A stretch of 64,000 nt of DNA from Streptomyces sp. AC1-42W (GTDB lineage Bacteria; Actinomycetota; Actinomycetes; Streptomycetales; Streptomycetaceae), in NCBI RefSeq assembly GCF_003248355.1, contig NZ_QKWY01000001.1:1942001-2006000 (forward strand), written 5' to 3'. Under the pieces are notes generated by a model. It was given only the letters and a program-made list of their open reading frames with translations. It was not told the DNA's origin and made no database searches. The translations under genes were made by a program, and so were the position numbers. Shown here piece after piece: positions 25,895 through 36,760 of this stretch (position 1 is its first letter; the number at the start of each line of letters is the position of its first letter).

Positions 25895-27847
25895 GTGGCA
25901 GATTTAGTTTTTGACATCCTTGAACTGTTGGAGAGAGAAGCTCCCGCCACCGCGTTCGAGGACTTGGTTCGTCAGGCGCGCCAGGACGGAGCATCGCCCG
26001 AAGAGCTGTCCCGTCTGGTCCGGGCCACCGGCCTCAGCCTGAACATCCGGTCGCTGTTCTCCCGCCGGCAGCAACGCGAGGCAGGTCTTGCCGCACTCGT
26101 GGACACCGCGCGCGACCTGACCGAGCCGTACGAACTGGACGCCCTGCTCAAAGTCATCACCCGGCGGGCCCGGCTGCTGCTCGGACTCGACATGTCCTGG
26201 GTGACCTTCACCGACCTCGTGGAGGGCTGCTCCCGGGTGGGTGCCGCGGACGGTCACGCCTCGGCGCTGACTGTCGGCTTCGCCGTGCCGCTCGACGGCG
26301 GCGTCGGACGGCAGGCGGCGGTGAGTACGGCCCCGTTCTGGACCTCCAACTACCTGCGGGACGACCGGTTCGCCCACAACAAGGTCATCGACGAAGTGGT
26401 ACGGGCCGAGGGCCTGCACGCCATCATGGCGGTCCCGCTGCACCACGAGAATGCCGCACTCGGCGTCCTTTACGTCGCCGACCGCAACGTCCGGCACTTC
26501 ACGCCGGACGAGGTGTCGCTGATGAGCTCGCTCGGAGACCTTGCCGCGGTTGCCATCGAAAAGACCCGTCTGCTCGAACAGACGCGCCACGAGGTTTCCG
26601 AGCTGGAGCGGGGCACGTCGCGCGCCATGCTGTCGTCCTCCGCCAGCAGCTCTCTCAGCCGTACCCACCGGACCCTGCTCGACCTGGTACTCGGCGGGGC
26701 GGGGCTGCCCGTGCTGGCCGCGGCCGCCGCCGAGGCGATCGGCGCCACACTCGTCGTGCAGGACCGGGAAGGCCGCACCCTCGCCCGTCACACCCACGGC
26801 ACGTCCTCGCGGGTCGAACCGGCCGGGTCGCAGGCCCGCCTCCTGGACGCGCACACCGAAGGCACGGCGCTGTCGCTCGACGCGCACACCTGGGTCGCCT
26901 CGGTGAGCGCCGGGGAGGAGATGCTCGGCGGGATCGTCCTGATCGGAGACGAACCCGTCACACCGTTCCAGTCGCAACTGCTCGAAGTGACCGCCCAGGT
27001 CACGGCCGTTGTTCTGGTGCTGGAGGATCGTACCGCCCTGACCGAGGGCCACCTGCGGGACGAGTTCTTCGCCGGCCTGCTGAACGGCACCGAAGAGCCC
27101 TCACGGCAGCTCGTCGAGCAGGGACGGCGCTTCTCCGTCCTCCTGGACGAGCCGCACGTCCTGGTGGCCGCCAGGCCCGAACAAGGCGTCAGGGGACGCG
27201 CCGTCACCTGGGCGTCGTCCTACGCGCACCGGTACAACGGGCTGCGAGCAGTGGACGGCGACGTCATTGTGCTGCTGCTGCCCGGCACCGACCCCGAGCA
27301 ACGTGCCCGGAAGGTCTCCGGGGAACTCGGCGAGGTCCTCGGCGTTCCGGTGACGACCGGCTCGGCCGGCCCGACCGCCGACCCCGGCTCGGTCGCCCGG
27401 GTCCACCAGGAGGCTCGGCGCTGCCTGGACGCGATGCGGGCCCTGGCCGGTCCCGGGAGCAGTGCCTCGCCCCGCCGGCTGGGTTTTCTCGGTCTCCTCC
27501 TCGCCGACCAGCCGGATGTCAGCGGATTCATCCAGGACACGATCGGCCTGGTCCTCGACTACGACGAGCAGCAGTGCACCGAGCTGGTGCCCACCCTGCA
27601 TGCCTACTTCGACTCCTCGTGCAGCCCGTCGCGGGCCGCCGAGCTACTCCACGTCCACCCCAACACGGTCTCCCGCCGCCTGGAGCGGATCACCGAACTG
27701 CTCGGCGAGGAATGGCAGAAGCCCGCACGGGTGCTCCAGGTGCAGCTGGCCCTTCAGCTGCACCAGACGCGGAAGGTGCTCAGCCGAGGGCGCCGTACTC
27801 CGACCAAGCAGACGAGGGGGACACCGCACTCGTCTCGGCGAGCGTGA
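25895..27847 (+). CDS. GAF-domain PucR/CdaR-type transcriptional regulator with early TTA codon
   Basis: Protein of 650 residues. After a short helical N-terminus, residues about 60 to 220 form a GAF sensor domain (LLLGLDMSWVTFTDL to VAIEKTRLLEQ). A middle GGDEF-like/CdaR region follows, and the C-terminus has the PucR helix-turn-helix (SPSRAAELLHVHPNTVSRRLERI). The GTG start at 25895 is followed by GCA GAT TTA, so codon 4 is the rare leucine codon read by the bldA tRNA. Translation should therefore depend on developmental state. It is the only obvious regulator in the cluster and divergent from the methyltransferase and pabAB, so it is the likely pathway activator. Confidence 0.88.
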   Translation: MADLVFDILELLEREAPATAFEDLVRQARQDGASPEELSRLVRATGLSLNIRSLFSRRQQREAGLAALVDTARDLTEPYELDALLKVITRRARLLLGLDMSWVTFTDLVEGCSRVGAADGHASALTVGFAVPLDGGVGRQAAVSTAPFWTSNYLRDDRFAHNKVIDEVVRAEGLHAIMAVPLHHENAALGVLYVADRNVRHFTPDEVSLMSSLGDLAAVAIEKTRLLEQTRHEVSELERGTSRAMLSSSASSSLSRTHRTLLDLVLGGAGLPVLAAAAAEAIGATLVVQDREGRTLARHTHGTSSRVEPAGSQARLLDAHTEGTALSLDAHTWVASVSAGEEMLGGIVLIGDEPVTPFQSQLLEVTAQVTAVVLVLEDRTALTEGHLRDEFFAGLLNGTEEPSRQLVEQGRRFSVLLDEPHVLVAARPEQGVRGRAVTWASSYAHRYNGLRAVDGDVIVLLLPGTDPEQRARKVSGELGEVLGVPVTTGSAGPTADPGSVARVHQEARRCLDAMRALAGPGSSASPRRLGFLGLLLADQPDVSGFIQDTIGLVLDYDEQQCTELVPTLHAYFDSSCSPSRAAELLHVHPNTVSRRLERITELLGEEWQKPARVLQVQLALQLHQTRKVLSRGRRTPTKQTRGTPHSSRRA

Positions 27848-28976
27848 GCATACGTACGGCGTGCGCGGCGGAGGCCAGCGTGACATGCCGGTGCCAGCCC
27901 TCGAACGACCTGCCGCCGAAGTCCGCGAGCCCCACCGGCAGGGAGATCCCGCTGAAGTCCCGCTCGGCGTACCGCGACAGCTTCGCGATACGCAGCAGCG
28001 CGCCCGGGGACACCTGCGTCAGATCGCTGATCCAGCAGCGCTCGGGCCAGCCTCGTGGATCGGTCCACTCTCCGAGCAGCACGAGCGGCCGCGTGCTACT
28101 GGGCAGCCGAATCCGTACCACCACCACCAGACTGGTACGAGTGCGCAGCTCGGCCGGCTCGGTCCAGGCCACCGGGCGGCGCAGGGTCCGGGCCTGTAAC
28201 AGCAGCCGGTGCGCCCCGATGCCGTTGTCCGCACCGCTCGGCAGAGCCGGGTCCGTGCACCGTACGGGTGTGGTGCCGCGGGCCGCCAGCACGAACGGTG
28301 TCCCGGTCCGGGCGAAGCGGTGCGCCACCTCGGCCGGCCGCAGGTCGGGCAGGTCGATCACCACGGGCCGGACCGGCCCTCCGGACCAGCCCCGCACTTC
28401 GTGCGCGGCCGATGCGACATTCTCCAGCGGCATGGTGGTCAGCGCCGAACCGATGGTGTGCGGCGAGGCGCCCAGGAGGCTGTCACGCCACTTGTCGGAG
28501 AGGTCGAGCCGCCAGTTGACCGGAGAGGCGTGGCCCTCGCCCACCGCCCAGAGCCCGTACGCCTTCTGGCTGTTGACCATCTGCCCGAGATCGGGGACGA
28601 ACCGGTGGGTGACGCCCACCGACTCGGTGCCCGCCTTCGAGATGACGACGGGGCGCACCGCCCACGCCCTCGGCTGGAGCGTTCGTTCCAGATAGCGTGC
28701 GAGCGCCGCGCGGACCAGTGCCCAGTCCCAGGTGGACGAGGCGATGAAGTGGTGCAGGCTCTGCTCGGCGGCCCGGTCTCCCACGCATGCGGCGATGTTG
28801 CGTATCGACTTGCGGCCTTCCGCGAGGAGCAGGCCCCGCAGGTACAGCTCGCCCTTGCGCCGCTGGTCGCTGCGCGGCAATGAGGCGAAGAGTTCCGCAC
28901 TCAGCTCCTCCACCACCGTGGCCGGCAGGGACCACCGTCTTTGCCCCGGAGCCCGCTCCGGACTCAGCAAGCTCAT
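27780..28976 (-). CDS. IS701-like transposase-derived protein, catalytic Asp not conserved
   Basis: Protein of 398 residues resembling DDE_5/IS701-family transposases: RRKGELYLRGLLLAEGRKSIRNIA and AEQSLHHFIASSTWDW are the family N-terminal motifs, followed by SVGVTHRFVPDLGQMVNSQKA, the counterpart of SVGVARQY...GKVANCQ. The Asp-Asp-Thr that begins the catalytic domain in active enzymes is replaced by VVISKAGT, so transposition is unlikely. No terminal repeats flank the gene. GGGAGG precedes the ATG. It overlaps the 3' end of the regulator gene by 68 bp, tail to tail. It may be a domesticated DNA-binding protein of the cluster. Confidence 0.75.
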   Translation of the reverse strand: MSLLSPERAPGQRRWSLPATVVEELSAELFASLPRSDQRRKGELYLRGLLLAEGRKSIRNIAACVGDRAAEQSLHHFIASSTWDWALVRAALARYLERTLQPRAWAVRPVVISKAGTESVGVTHRFVPDLGQMVNSQKAYGLWAVGEGHASPVNWRLDLSDKWRDSLLGASPHTIGSALTTMPLENVASAAHEVRGWSGGPVRPVVIDLPDLRPAEVAHRFARTGTPFVLAARGTTPVRCTDPALPSGADNGIGAHRLLLQARTLRRPVAWTEPAELRTRTSLVVVVRIRLPSSTRPLVLLGEWTDPRGWPERCWISDLTQVSPGALLRIAKLSRYAERDFSGISLPVGLADFGGRSFEGWHRHVTLASAAHAVRMLTLAETSAVSPSSAWSEYGALG

Positions 28977-29280
28977 CGGCTGCCTCCCTTTCCCCCTGGG
29001 TTCGTGCTTCGTCCCCTCACAGTGGGGTTCGAGAAGCACCGCGAACCAGGTATGGCCGTCACACACTTCCGGCCGGCCGTGTACTGCGGCCCCTCATCGC
29101 CCCGGTACTCCGGAGGCGGGCGGGGAGCAGCGGGAAGGTCTCTCTCCAGGCGGTGGTGGGCCGGCCACCGCATGAGGGGGGGAAGTGGTGACGAGACCAC
29201 AGGGAGGCATACGTCTTCGCAGGTGACACGCGTACCGCGTGATGCGGATCCGGGCACTGCCGCAGAAGTCCGACCACGCG
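28977..29280. other. Intergenic region, edge of the cluster
   Basis: About 300 bp with no supported gene between the transposase-like gene and the chitinase terminator. It holds the promoter of the transposase-like gene; no recognisable box was seen. It marks the likely right boundary of the biosynthetic cluster. Confidence 0.5.
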
Positions 29281-29314
29281 CGCGAGCCCCCGCCGGGGCT
29301 CCGGCGGGGGCTCG
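29281..29314 (-). terminator. Chitinase terminator hairpin
   Basis: GCGAGCCCCCGCCGG and CCGGCGGGGGCTCGC form a perfect 15-bp stem with a GGCT loop, 20 bp beyond the chitinase stop codon. Confidence 0.85.
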
Positions 29315-29333
29315 CGTTCAGGCGGTGGCGGGA

Positions 29334-31067
<1,734 letters not shown>

Positions 31068-31172
31068 GTGCGGGCCTCCAGCATGGGGGTGCGGGGTGGT
31101 GCTGTGGGAATGGGGGGTTGGAGCAGTGATAACCGGCCCGTGACCTGCGCGTCAACGATTCCAACAAGATTA

Positions 31173-31182
31173 GGACTAGACC
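31173..31182 (-). promoter_or_regulatory. dre-like box upstream of chitinase
   Basis: GGTCTAGTCC on the minus strand differs at one base from the palindromic core GGTCTAGACC found in DasR sites and chitinase promoters. It is preceded by TT, giving TTGGTCTAGTCC, about 105 bp upstream of the chitinase ATG. Confidence 0.6.
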
Positions 31183-31375
31183 AATTTGACGGTCTGTGGG
31201 CCGGTCGGAGGGTCGGTGCGCACCGGGGATCGGTCGGGCGGTGCCGGTGACCAGGGGCTTAAGGATCACTTAAAAATGGCAAACGAGTAGTTCGAAAACG
31301 AACCACTTGAATGCGGAAAACGGAGCCGCCGCCGGGCTTGCTCCGAGCCCTTGACTGGCGCCTGAACGCGATTAA

Positions 31376-31405
31376 GGTCTAGACCGCATCGTCCAGGTCT
31401 AGACC
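31376..31405. promoter_or_regulatory. Two tandem GGTCTAGACC boxes upstream of the LPMO gene
   Basis: Perfect palindromes GGTCTAGACC occur at 31376-31385 and 31396-31405, exactly 20 bp apart centre to centre, so both face the same side of the helix. They match the core of the DasR-responsive element that links N-acetylglucosamine to chitin genes in Streptomyces. They lie about 195 bp upstream of the LPMO start. The remaining gap (31068-31599) has no gene. Confidence 0.72.
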
Positions 31406-31599
31406 TCGTCCGGGGGCACCCGGTCGAGGATGGCGCCTGCCCGAAGACGCGGCCCGCCCGAGCGGTGGCCGCGACGGACCGGGCGGTCCCACCCCCGTAC
31501 CGACGGAACGGCCGTTTCCCCCCATGGCCGGGCGCACACCCCCGAGCGCCCCGGCGAGCATCCGGCCGGTCTCCGTAAGAGCAAAGGAAGTGATGTGGC

Positions 31600-32352
31600 A
31601 TGAACAGCAAGCGACGGATGGCCCTTTCGATCGGCGCGCTGGTCGCCCCCGCCCTCGCCCTCGGCATCCAGGCCGGTACCGCGAGCGCCCACGGCTGGGT
31701 CTCGGCTCCCTCCAGCCGGCAGGCCCAGTGCGCCGACGGTGTCGTCGACTGCGGCCAGATCAAGTACGAGCCGCAGAGCGTCGAGGGCCCCAAGGGCCTC
31801 AAGAGCTGCAGCGGCGGCAACGCGGCCTACGCCGAGCTGGACGACGACAACCGGGGCTGGAAGGTCACCCCGGTCGGCAAGACCTTCACCTTCACCTGGC
31901 ACCACACGGCCCGGCACGCCACGGCCAACTGGCAGTACTTCATCGGTGACACGAAGATCGCCGAGTTCTCCGGCAACAACGCCCAGCCGCCGGTCGACGT
32001 CAGCCAGCAGGTCGACTTCGGCAACTTCACCGGCAAGCAGAAGGTGCTCGCCGTGTGGAACGTCGCGGACACCGGCAACGCCTTCTACGCCTGCGTGGAC
32101 GTGAACATCGGCGGCGGCAACACCGGCGGTGGCGACGGTGGCAACACCGGTGGCGGCGACGGCGGGAACACCGGCGGTGGCGACACCGGCACCTGCGACG
32201 CGCCCGCGTGGAGCACCGAGGCCGTCTACACCGGCGGCAACACCGTCTCCTACGAGGGCCACAACTGGCGCGCCAAGTGGTGGGTGCAGGGCGACCAGCC
32301 CGGCGCCGGCGGTGAGTGGGGCGTCTGGGAGGACCTCGGCGCCTGCGCCTGA
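31600..32352 (+). CDS. Chitin-active lytic polysaccharide monooxygenase, AA10 with CBM5/12
   Basis: Secreted copper enzyme of 250 residues that cleaves crystalline chitin oxidatively. The signal peptide ends at TASA, leaving His31 (HGWVSAPSSR) as the N-terminal copper ligand; the second brace His is His106 in TARHATANWQYF. A Gly-rich GGGNTGGGDGG repeat linker connects to a CBM5/12 module (VSYEGHNWRAKWWVQGDQPG) closely related to the module on the chitinase. GGAAGTG precedes the ATG. Divergence from the chitinase with tandem dre-like boxes between them indicates co-regulated chitin degradation. Confidence 0.95.
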   Translation: MNSKRRMALSIGALVAPALALGIQAGTASAHGWVSAPSSRQAQCADGVVDCGQIKYEPQSVEGPKGLKSCSGGNAAYAELDDDNRGWKVTPVGKTFTFTWHHTARHATANWQYFIGDTKIAEFSGNNAQPPVDVSQQVDFGNFTGKQKVLAVWNVADTGNAFYACVDVNIGGGNTGGGDGGNTGGGDGGNTGGGDTGTCDAPAWSTEAVYTGGNTVSYEGHNWRAKWWVQGDQPGAGGEWGVWEDLGACA

Positions 32353-32412
32353 CGCGCCACGCTCCACGGAGCGCCCCCCAATGACGGCGTGCCCCTGACG
32401 GTACGCCCGTAC

Positions 32413-32451
32413 CGGCGGCCCAGCGGTGATCGATATCCCGCTGGGCCGCCG
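32413..32451. terminator. Convergent hairpin terminator after the LPMO gene
   Basis: CGGCGGCCCAGCG and CGCTGGGCCGCCG form a perfect 13-bp stem with a 13-nt loop, between the LPMO stop and the arginine deiminase stop. Confidence 0.75.
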
Positions 32452-32486
32452 TGTGTTCCGGGTACGGCCGCTTTCGGGGCCCCGTC

Positions 32487-33746
32487 TCAGAACGCCACCG
32501 GCTCGCGGATCAGCGGGCAGGTCATGCAGTGGCCGCCGCCCCGCCCCCGGCCCAGCTCCGCGCCGACGATCTCGATCACCTCGATGCCCGCCTCCCGGAG
32601 CAGCGCGTTGGTCTGGGTGTTGCGGTCGTACGTGAACACCACGCCCGGTTCGACCGCGACCGCGTTGTTGCCGCTGTCCCACTGCTGCCGCTCGGAGGCG
32701 TACACATCGCCCCCCGTCTCGATCACCCGGAGCCCCGGCAGCCCCAGCGCCCCGGCGACCACCTCGGTGAACGGCCGGGAGCCCTCGTCGGTGATGTCCA
32801 CCGGCACCGCGCCGCCGCCCGGCCGCAGCGAGAAGGCGTGGATCGCGTCCACGATGCGCGGGTAGAGGGTCACGACATCCCGGTCGGCGAAGGTGAACAC
32901 CGTGTCCAGATGCATCGCCGCCCGCAGCTTCGGCATGCCCGCCACGACGACGTGCTCCGCCGCGCCCCGCTCGAACAGGGCGGCGGCGACCTGGGTGATG
33001 GCCTGGCGCGAGGTGCGCTCGCTCATGCCCATCAGGACGACCCCGTTGCCCACGGGCATGATGTCGCCGCCCTCGAACGTGGCCTGGCCCCAGTCCCGTT
33101 CCGGGTCGCCCCACCACACCGTGGCGTCGGCGAAGTCCGGGTGGAAGCGGTAGACGGCCTTCATCAGCAGGGTCTCGCCGTGCCGGGCGGGCCAGTAGAG
33201 CGGGTTGAGCGTGACCCCGCCGTACAGCCAGCACGTGGTGTCGCGGGTGTACAGCGTGTTGGGAAGCGGCGGCATCAGATACTCGCGCACCCCGTTCGAC
33301 TCGCGGGCCAGGGCGATGTACGGCGGGCGGTAGTCGTCGGGCAGGTCGGTGGTGGCCAGGCCGCCGATCAGGAACTCGGCCAGCGCGCGCGGGGCGAGGG
33401 TGTCCAGGAAGGCGCGGGTGGAGTCGATCAGCCCCAGGCCCGCCTCGCCGGCCGTGATCTTCCGGTCGAGCAGCCAGTCCTTCGCGCCCGGCACGGCCAG
33501 CGTCTCGGCAAGGAGGCCGTGCAGCTCGACGACCTCGACGCCCCGAGCGGTGAGCGCGTCCACGAAACCGGCGTGGTCCCGCTGGGCGTTCTCCACCCAC
33601 ATCACGTCGTCGAAGAGCAGATCGGCGGCGTTGGTCGGGGTGAGCCTGCGGTGCGCGAGGCCCGGCGCGCACACCAGGACCTTGCGGAGCCGGCCGACCT
33701 CGGAGTGGACACCGAGCGGGATGCGGGAAGCGCTGGCAGCGGTCAT
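32487..33746 (-). CDS. arcA: Arginine deiminase
   Basis: Enzyme of 419 residues converting arginine to citrulline and ammonia. Guanidino-group modifying motifs are complete: [22 protein letters not shown] with the catalytic His, and the C-terminal [10 protein letters not shown] with the nucleophilic Cys. The size and N-terminus ([18 protein letters not shown]) are typical. An amino-acid antiporter gene lies 41 bases upstream on the same strand, so the pair resembles an arcD-arcA unit. No ornithine transcarbamoylase or carbamate kinase gene follows, so ATP formation by the full pathway would need genes elsewhere. Confidence 0.95.
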   Translation of the reverse strand: MTAASASRIPLGVHSEVGRLRKVLVCAPGLAHRRLTPTNAADLLFDDVMWVENAQRDHAGFVDALTARGVEVVELHGLLAETLAVPGAKDWLLDRKITAGEAGLGLIDSTRAFLDTLAPRALAEFLIGGLATTDLPDDYRPPYIALARESNGVREYLMPPLPNTLYTRDTTCWLYGGVTLNPLYWPARHGETLLMKAVYRFHPDFADATVWWGDPERDWGQATFEGGDIMPVGNGVVLMGMSERTSRQAITQVAAALFERGAAEHVVVAGMPKLRAAMHLDTVFTFADRDVVTLYPRIVDAIHAFSLRPGGGAVPVDITDEGSRPFTEVVAGALGLPGLRVIETGGDVYASERQQWDSGNNAVAVEPGVVFTYDRNTQTNALLREAGIEVIEIVGAELGRGRGGGHCMTCPLIREPVAF

Positions 33747-33787
33747 GTGCGGTCCTTCGCAGACGGGTTGGGGGAGGCGGGTCCGGC

Positions 33788-35224
33788 TCAGAGGCTGATC
33801 CAGCCGACCGCGAGGGCGATCACACCCAGGGCGGCACCGGCGACCGAGACGGCGCAGATCAGCAGCTCACGGGGGGAGAAGGGGCGCCGGCCCTGCTCGC
33901 GGCGTGCCATCACGAACAGGATCGTGGCCGGGGCGTAGACGATGAAGGAGAGCAGGACGAACCTGAGCCCGGCCGCGTACAGCAGGAACGCCGTGTAGAG
34001 GGTGGCCAGGACGCCGATGGCGAGGTCGCGCCCCGTCGTCGGCCGCTGGGCCAGCGGGTCCGCGGTGAGCGAGATCTTCAGCGCGAACGCGGCGGCGAGC
34101 AGGAACGGGATCAGGGTCAGCGAACTGGTCATGTTCAGCGCGAAGTTGAAGGCGTCGTCCGAGAGCAGCGTGACGACGAGCACCAGTTGCACCAGCACGG
34201 TGGTCATGACCAGGGCGGGCACGGGCACGTCGTCCGCCGTGGCCCGGCGCAGGAAGCGCGGCATGTCGTGGTCCTGCGCGGCCACGTACAGCACCTCGGC
34301 GGCCATCAGGGACCAGGCCAGATAGGCGCCGAGGACGGACACGATCAGCCCGACGCTGACGAAGACGGTGCCCCAGGTGCCGACCGCGTGCTCCAGGACC
34401 CCGGCCATGGAGGGCTGGCGCAGCTCCGCGATCTCGCTCATCGGCATGATCCCGTACGAGACGATGGTGACCGAGGCGAAGACGGCGAAGACGCTGAGGA
34501 AGCCCAGGACCGTGGCCCGGCCCACGTCCTTGCGGCGCCGGGCGTGCCGGGAGTAGACGCTCGCGCCCTCGACGCCGAGGAAGACGAAGACGGTGGCCAG
34601 CATGGTGCCGCGGATCTGGTCGAACAGGGAGCCCGCGTAGTCGGCGCCGCCCCAGTTCTCCGCGAACACCTCCGGGTCCAGGCAGAAGAGCGCCAGCACG
34701 ACGAAGACCAGGATCGGTACGACCTTGGCGACCGTGACGACGCGGTTGATCGCCGCGGCCTCCTTGACGCCCCGCCGGATCAGCAGGAAGAAGCTCCACA
34801 GCCCGACCGAGGAGAGCGCCGCGGCCAGAACGGTGTCGCCGTCGCCGAGCGCCGGCCAGATCGTGCCGATGGTCGACATGATCAGCACCCAGTACGTCAC
34901 ATTGCCGACGCAGGCGCTCGCCCAGTAGCCGAACGCCGAGAAGAACCCGAGGTACTCGCCGAACCCGGCCTTGGCGTACGCGTACACCCCGGCGTCCAGG
35001 TCCGGCCGGCGCATCGCCAGGGACTGGAAGGCGAACGCCAGCATCAGCATGCCCGTGCCCGCGATCGTCCAGGCGATCAGCGCCCCCGCGACGCCGGTCT
35101 CCTCCGCGAAGCGCCGGGGCAGCGAGAACACCCCGGCGCCGACCATGGAGCCCACGACCAGCGCGGACAGCGTCATCAGCGAGAGTTTCGCCGTGTGGGG
35201 CTGTTCTTCGGTGACTGTGGACAC
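33788..35224 (-). CDS. APC-family amino-acid permease, arginine/ornithine antiporter-like
   Basis: Membrane protein of 478 residues with about 12 to 13 helices. The first helix has the APA-type signature [20 protein letters not shown], and [19 protein letters not shown] follows helix 6, both typical of basic amino-acid/polyamine antiporters (ArcD, LysI). GTG at 35224 is chosen because GGAAGG lies about ten bases before it; an ATG seven codons upstream has a poorer ribosome site. Probable exchange of arginine for ornithine or citrulline with the adjacent deiminase. Confidence 0.87.
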   Translation of the reverse strand: MSTVTEEQPHTAKLSLMTLSALVVGSMVGAGVFSLPRRFAEETGVAGALIAWTIAGTGMLMLAFAFQSLAMRRPDLDAGVYAYAKAGFGEYLGFFSAFGYWASACVGNVTYWVLIMSTIGTIWPALGDGDTVLAAALSSVGLWSFFLLIRRGVKEAAAINRVVTVAKVVPILVFVVLALFCLDPEVFAENWGGADYAGSLFDQIRGTMLATVFVFLGVEGASVYSRHARRRKDVGRATVLGFLSVFAVFASVTIVSYGIMPMSEIAELRQPSMAGVLEHAVGTWGTVFVSVGLIVSVLGAYLAWSLMAAEVLYVAAQDHDMPRFLRRATADDVPVPALVMTTVLVQLVLVVTLLSDDAFNFALNMTSSLTLIPFLLAAAFALKISLTADPLAQRPTTGRDLAIGVLATLYTAFLLYAAGLRFVLLSFIVYAPATILFVMARREQGRRPFSPRELLICAVSVAGAALGVIALAVGWISL

Positions 35225-35318
35225 GGAGCTGGGCCCTTCCTGCATGGGGGTGAAATGTACCTTTCGTCACGTTGCTGGGCGCGGCTGACGGGCCGGTGTC
35301 CCCGGATCGGGGCCCGGC

Positions 35319-35344
35319 TTGACCCTCCCCTTACGTCAGGCCCG
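35319..35344 (+). promoter_or_regulatory. Candidate MerR-type promoter
   Basis: TTGACCCTCCCCTTACGTCAGG, just before the MerR gene, has a good -35 hexamer and a sequence like the operators of autoregulated Streptomyces MerR genes, in which a lengthened spacer is bridged by the activator. The -10 is unclear. Confidence 0.35.
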
Positions 35345-35372
35345 AGATCGGCCACGACGAAAGGGCAGGCGC

Positions 35373-36287
35373 ATGAGCTATTCCGTGGGTCAGGTCGCGG
35401 CCTTCGCCGGAGTGACCGTGCGCACGCTGCACCACTACGACAAGGCGGGGCTGCTCTCGCCCAGCGGCCGCTCCCCGGCCGGGTATCGGCTGTACGGCGA
35501 GGCCGACCTGGTCCGCCTCCAGCAGATCCTCTTCTACCGCGACCTGGGCTTCTCCCTCGACGAGATCGCCGAGATCTTCAAGGACCCGCAGGCCAATGCC
35601 CTGGACCGGCTGCTGGCACGGCAGGAGCGGCCGGCGGCGGAGATCGCCCGGCTGGAACGGCTGTCCGAGGTGGCCCGCCGCGCGATCGAGGTGCAGCGGA
35701 CCGGGGTCGCGCTCACCCCGCAGGAGCGCTTCGAGGTGTTCGGCGAGATCGCCTTCGACCTGAGCTACGCCACCGAGGCGGAGCTCAAGTGGGCCGACTC
35801 GCCGGGCCGGCGCGAGTCGATGGCCCGCGCCGCCGCCCATACGAAGGAGGACTGGCGCCGGCTCATGGGCGAGGCCACGGCCTGGCGCGCGGAACTGCTG
35901 GCCGCCTTCGACGAGGGGGAGCCGAGCGACGGCGAGCGGGCCAGGGACCTCGCCGAGGAGCACCGGCTGCACATCTCGCGCTGGTTCACCGCCTGCCCGC
36001 CGGACATGCACCGGCGCATCGCGGACGACTTCGCCGCCGATCCGCGCGCCTTCGCCCTGGTCGTACCGCCGCCTCACCGCCGCACCCGCACCCCGCCGCT
36101 CAGCCGTCCCCCCACCCCCACGCGTCGAAGTACGCCGCCGTGCCCGTCAGACGGGCCGTCAGCACCGCCTCCAGGCGGGCGAAGTCCTGGCGGGGCATCA
36201 GGGGCCGCCACTCGTCCAGGGACAGCACCCGGACCGCGTCGTGCTCGTCCGGGTCCAGGACGATGGAACGGATCTGCTCGTCCGTGA
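35373..36287 (+). CDS. MerR-family regulator, TipA-like, with aberrant C-terminus
   Basis: The N-terminal 70 residues are a clean MerR winged helix (YSVGQVAAFAGVTVRTLHHYDKAGLL), followed by a dimerisation helix (DRLLARQERPAAEIARLERL) and a TipAS-like ligand domain up to MHRRIADDFAADPR. After that point normal homologues continue for about 25 residues to a HANA-type end, but here a Pro/Arg/Ser-rich tail follows that is simply antisense to the Nudix gene. The frame overlaps that gene by 188 bp. Either the end is a natural truncation or a small deletion moved the stop. AAGGG precedes the ATG at 35373. It likely senses a hydrophobic drug and activates its own promoter. Confidence 0.82.
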   Translation: MSYSVGQVAAFAGVTVRTLHHYDKAGLLSPSGRSPAGYRLYGEADLVRLQQILFYRDLGFSLDEIAEIFKDPQANALDRLLARQERPAAEIARLERLSEVARRAIEVQRTGVALTPQERFEVFGEIAFDLSYATEAELKWADSPGRRESMARAAAHTKEDWRRLMGEATAWRAELLAAFDEGEPSDGERARDLAEEHRLHISRWFTACPPDMHRRIADDFAADPRAFALVVPPPHRRTRTPPLSRPPTPTRRSTPPCPSDGPSAPPPGGRSPGGASGAATRPGTAPGPRRARPGPGRWNGSARP

Positions 36288-36642
36288 GCCGGCCGCCGTC
36301 GAAGACGCAGCCCGCCGTGCTGTACGGCCAGTCGGCGCCGGGCGGCCCGAAGACCGAGGCCAGGAGCCGGGGCGGGCCCGGCACCTCGATACCCGTCTCC
36401 TCGCGGCACTCCCGGCGGGCCGTCTCCCAGGGCCGCTCGCCGTGGTCCATCGTCCCGCCCGGGAACTGCCAGGGGTGCGTGCGCGAGTACGTGGCCCGCA
36501 ACTGCACCGGGCGGCAGTCCTCGTCGGTGAAGAAGACGAAGGCGAAGCCGGTCGACTTGGGCACCGAGCGGGCGTACTCGTCGGGCGGCAGCAGCACCCG
36601 CCCGCTCGTGCCGCCTCCATGCGTGTTGTACGAGGTCAACAA
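36100..36642 (-). CDS. Nudix hydrolase
   Basis: Protein of about 180 residues with a complete Nudix box (GGTMDHGERPWETARRE followed by REETGIE). The family cleaves nucleoside diphosphate derivatives. The N-terminus is uncertain: the best start is a TTG, with AGGAGG upstream. The C-terminal part (MPRQDFARLEAVLTARLTGTAAYFDAWG) looks conserved and lies antisense to the MerR tail. The substrate is unknown. Confidence 0.85.
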   Translation of the reverse strand: MLTSYNTHGGGTSGRVLLPPDEYARSVPKSTGFAFVFFTDEDCRPVQLRATYSRTHPWQFPGGTMDHGERPWETARRECREETGIEVPGPPRLLASVFGPPGADWPYSTAGCVFDGGRLTDEQIRSIVLDPDEHDAVRVLSLDEWRPLMPRQDFARLEAVLTARLTGTAAYFDAWGWGDG

Positions 36643-36760
36643 GGCCCTCCTGGGGTCGTCGCGGCAGGATCACCGTGTTCAACGACCGCCCCCACCCCTC
36701 GCACCCCTGTATTTCGGCCACCCGGAGCGGGAATGGCCGAAACGCCGGGCTGCCGCCGTG

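Noticed and set aside
28977-29280. Terminal repeats of an IS701 element around the transposase-like gene
   Set aside because: No inverted repeat pair or target duplication could be found on either side, and the left side overlaps the regulator gene.
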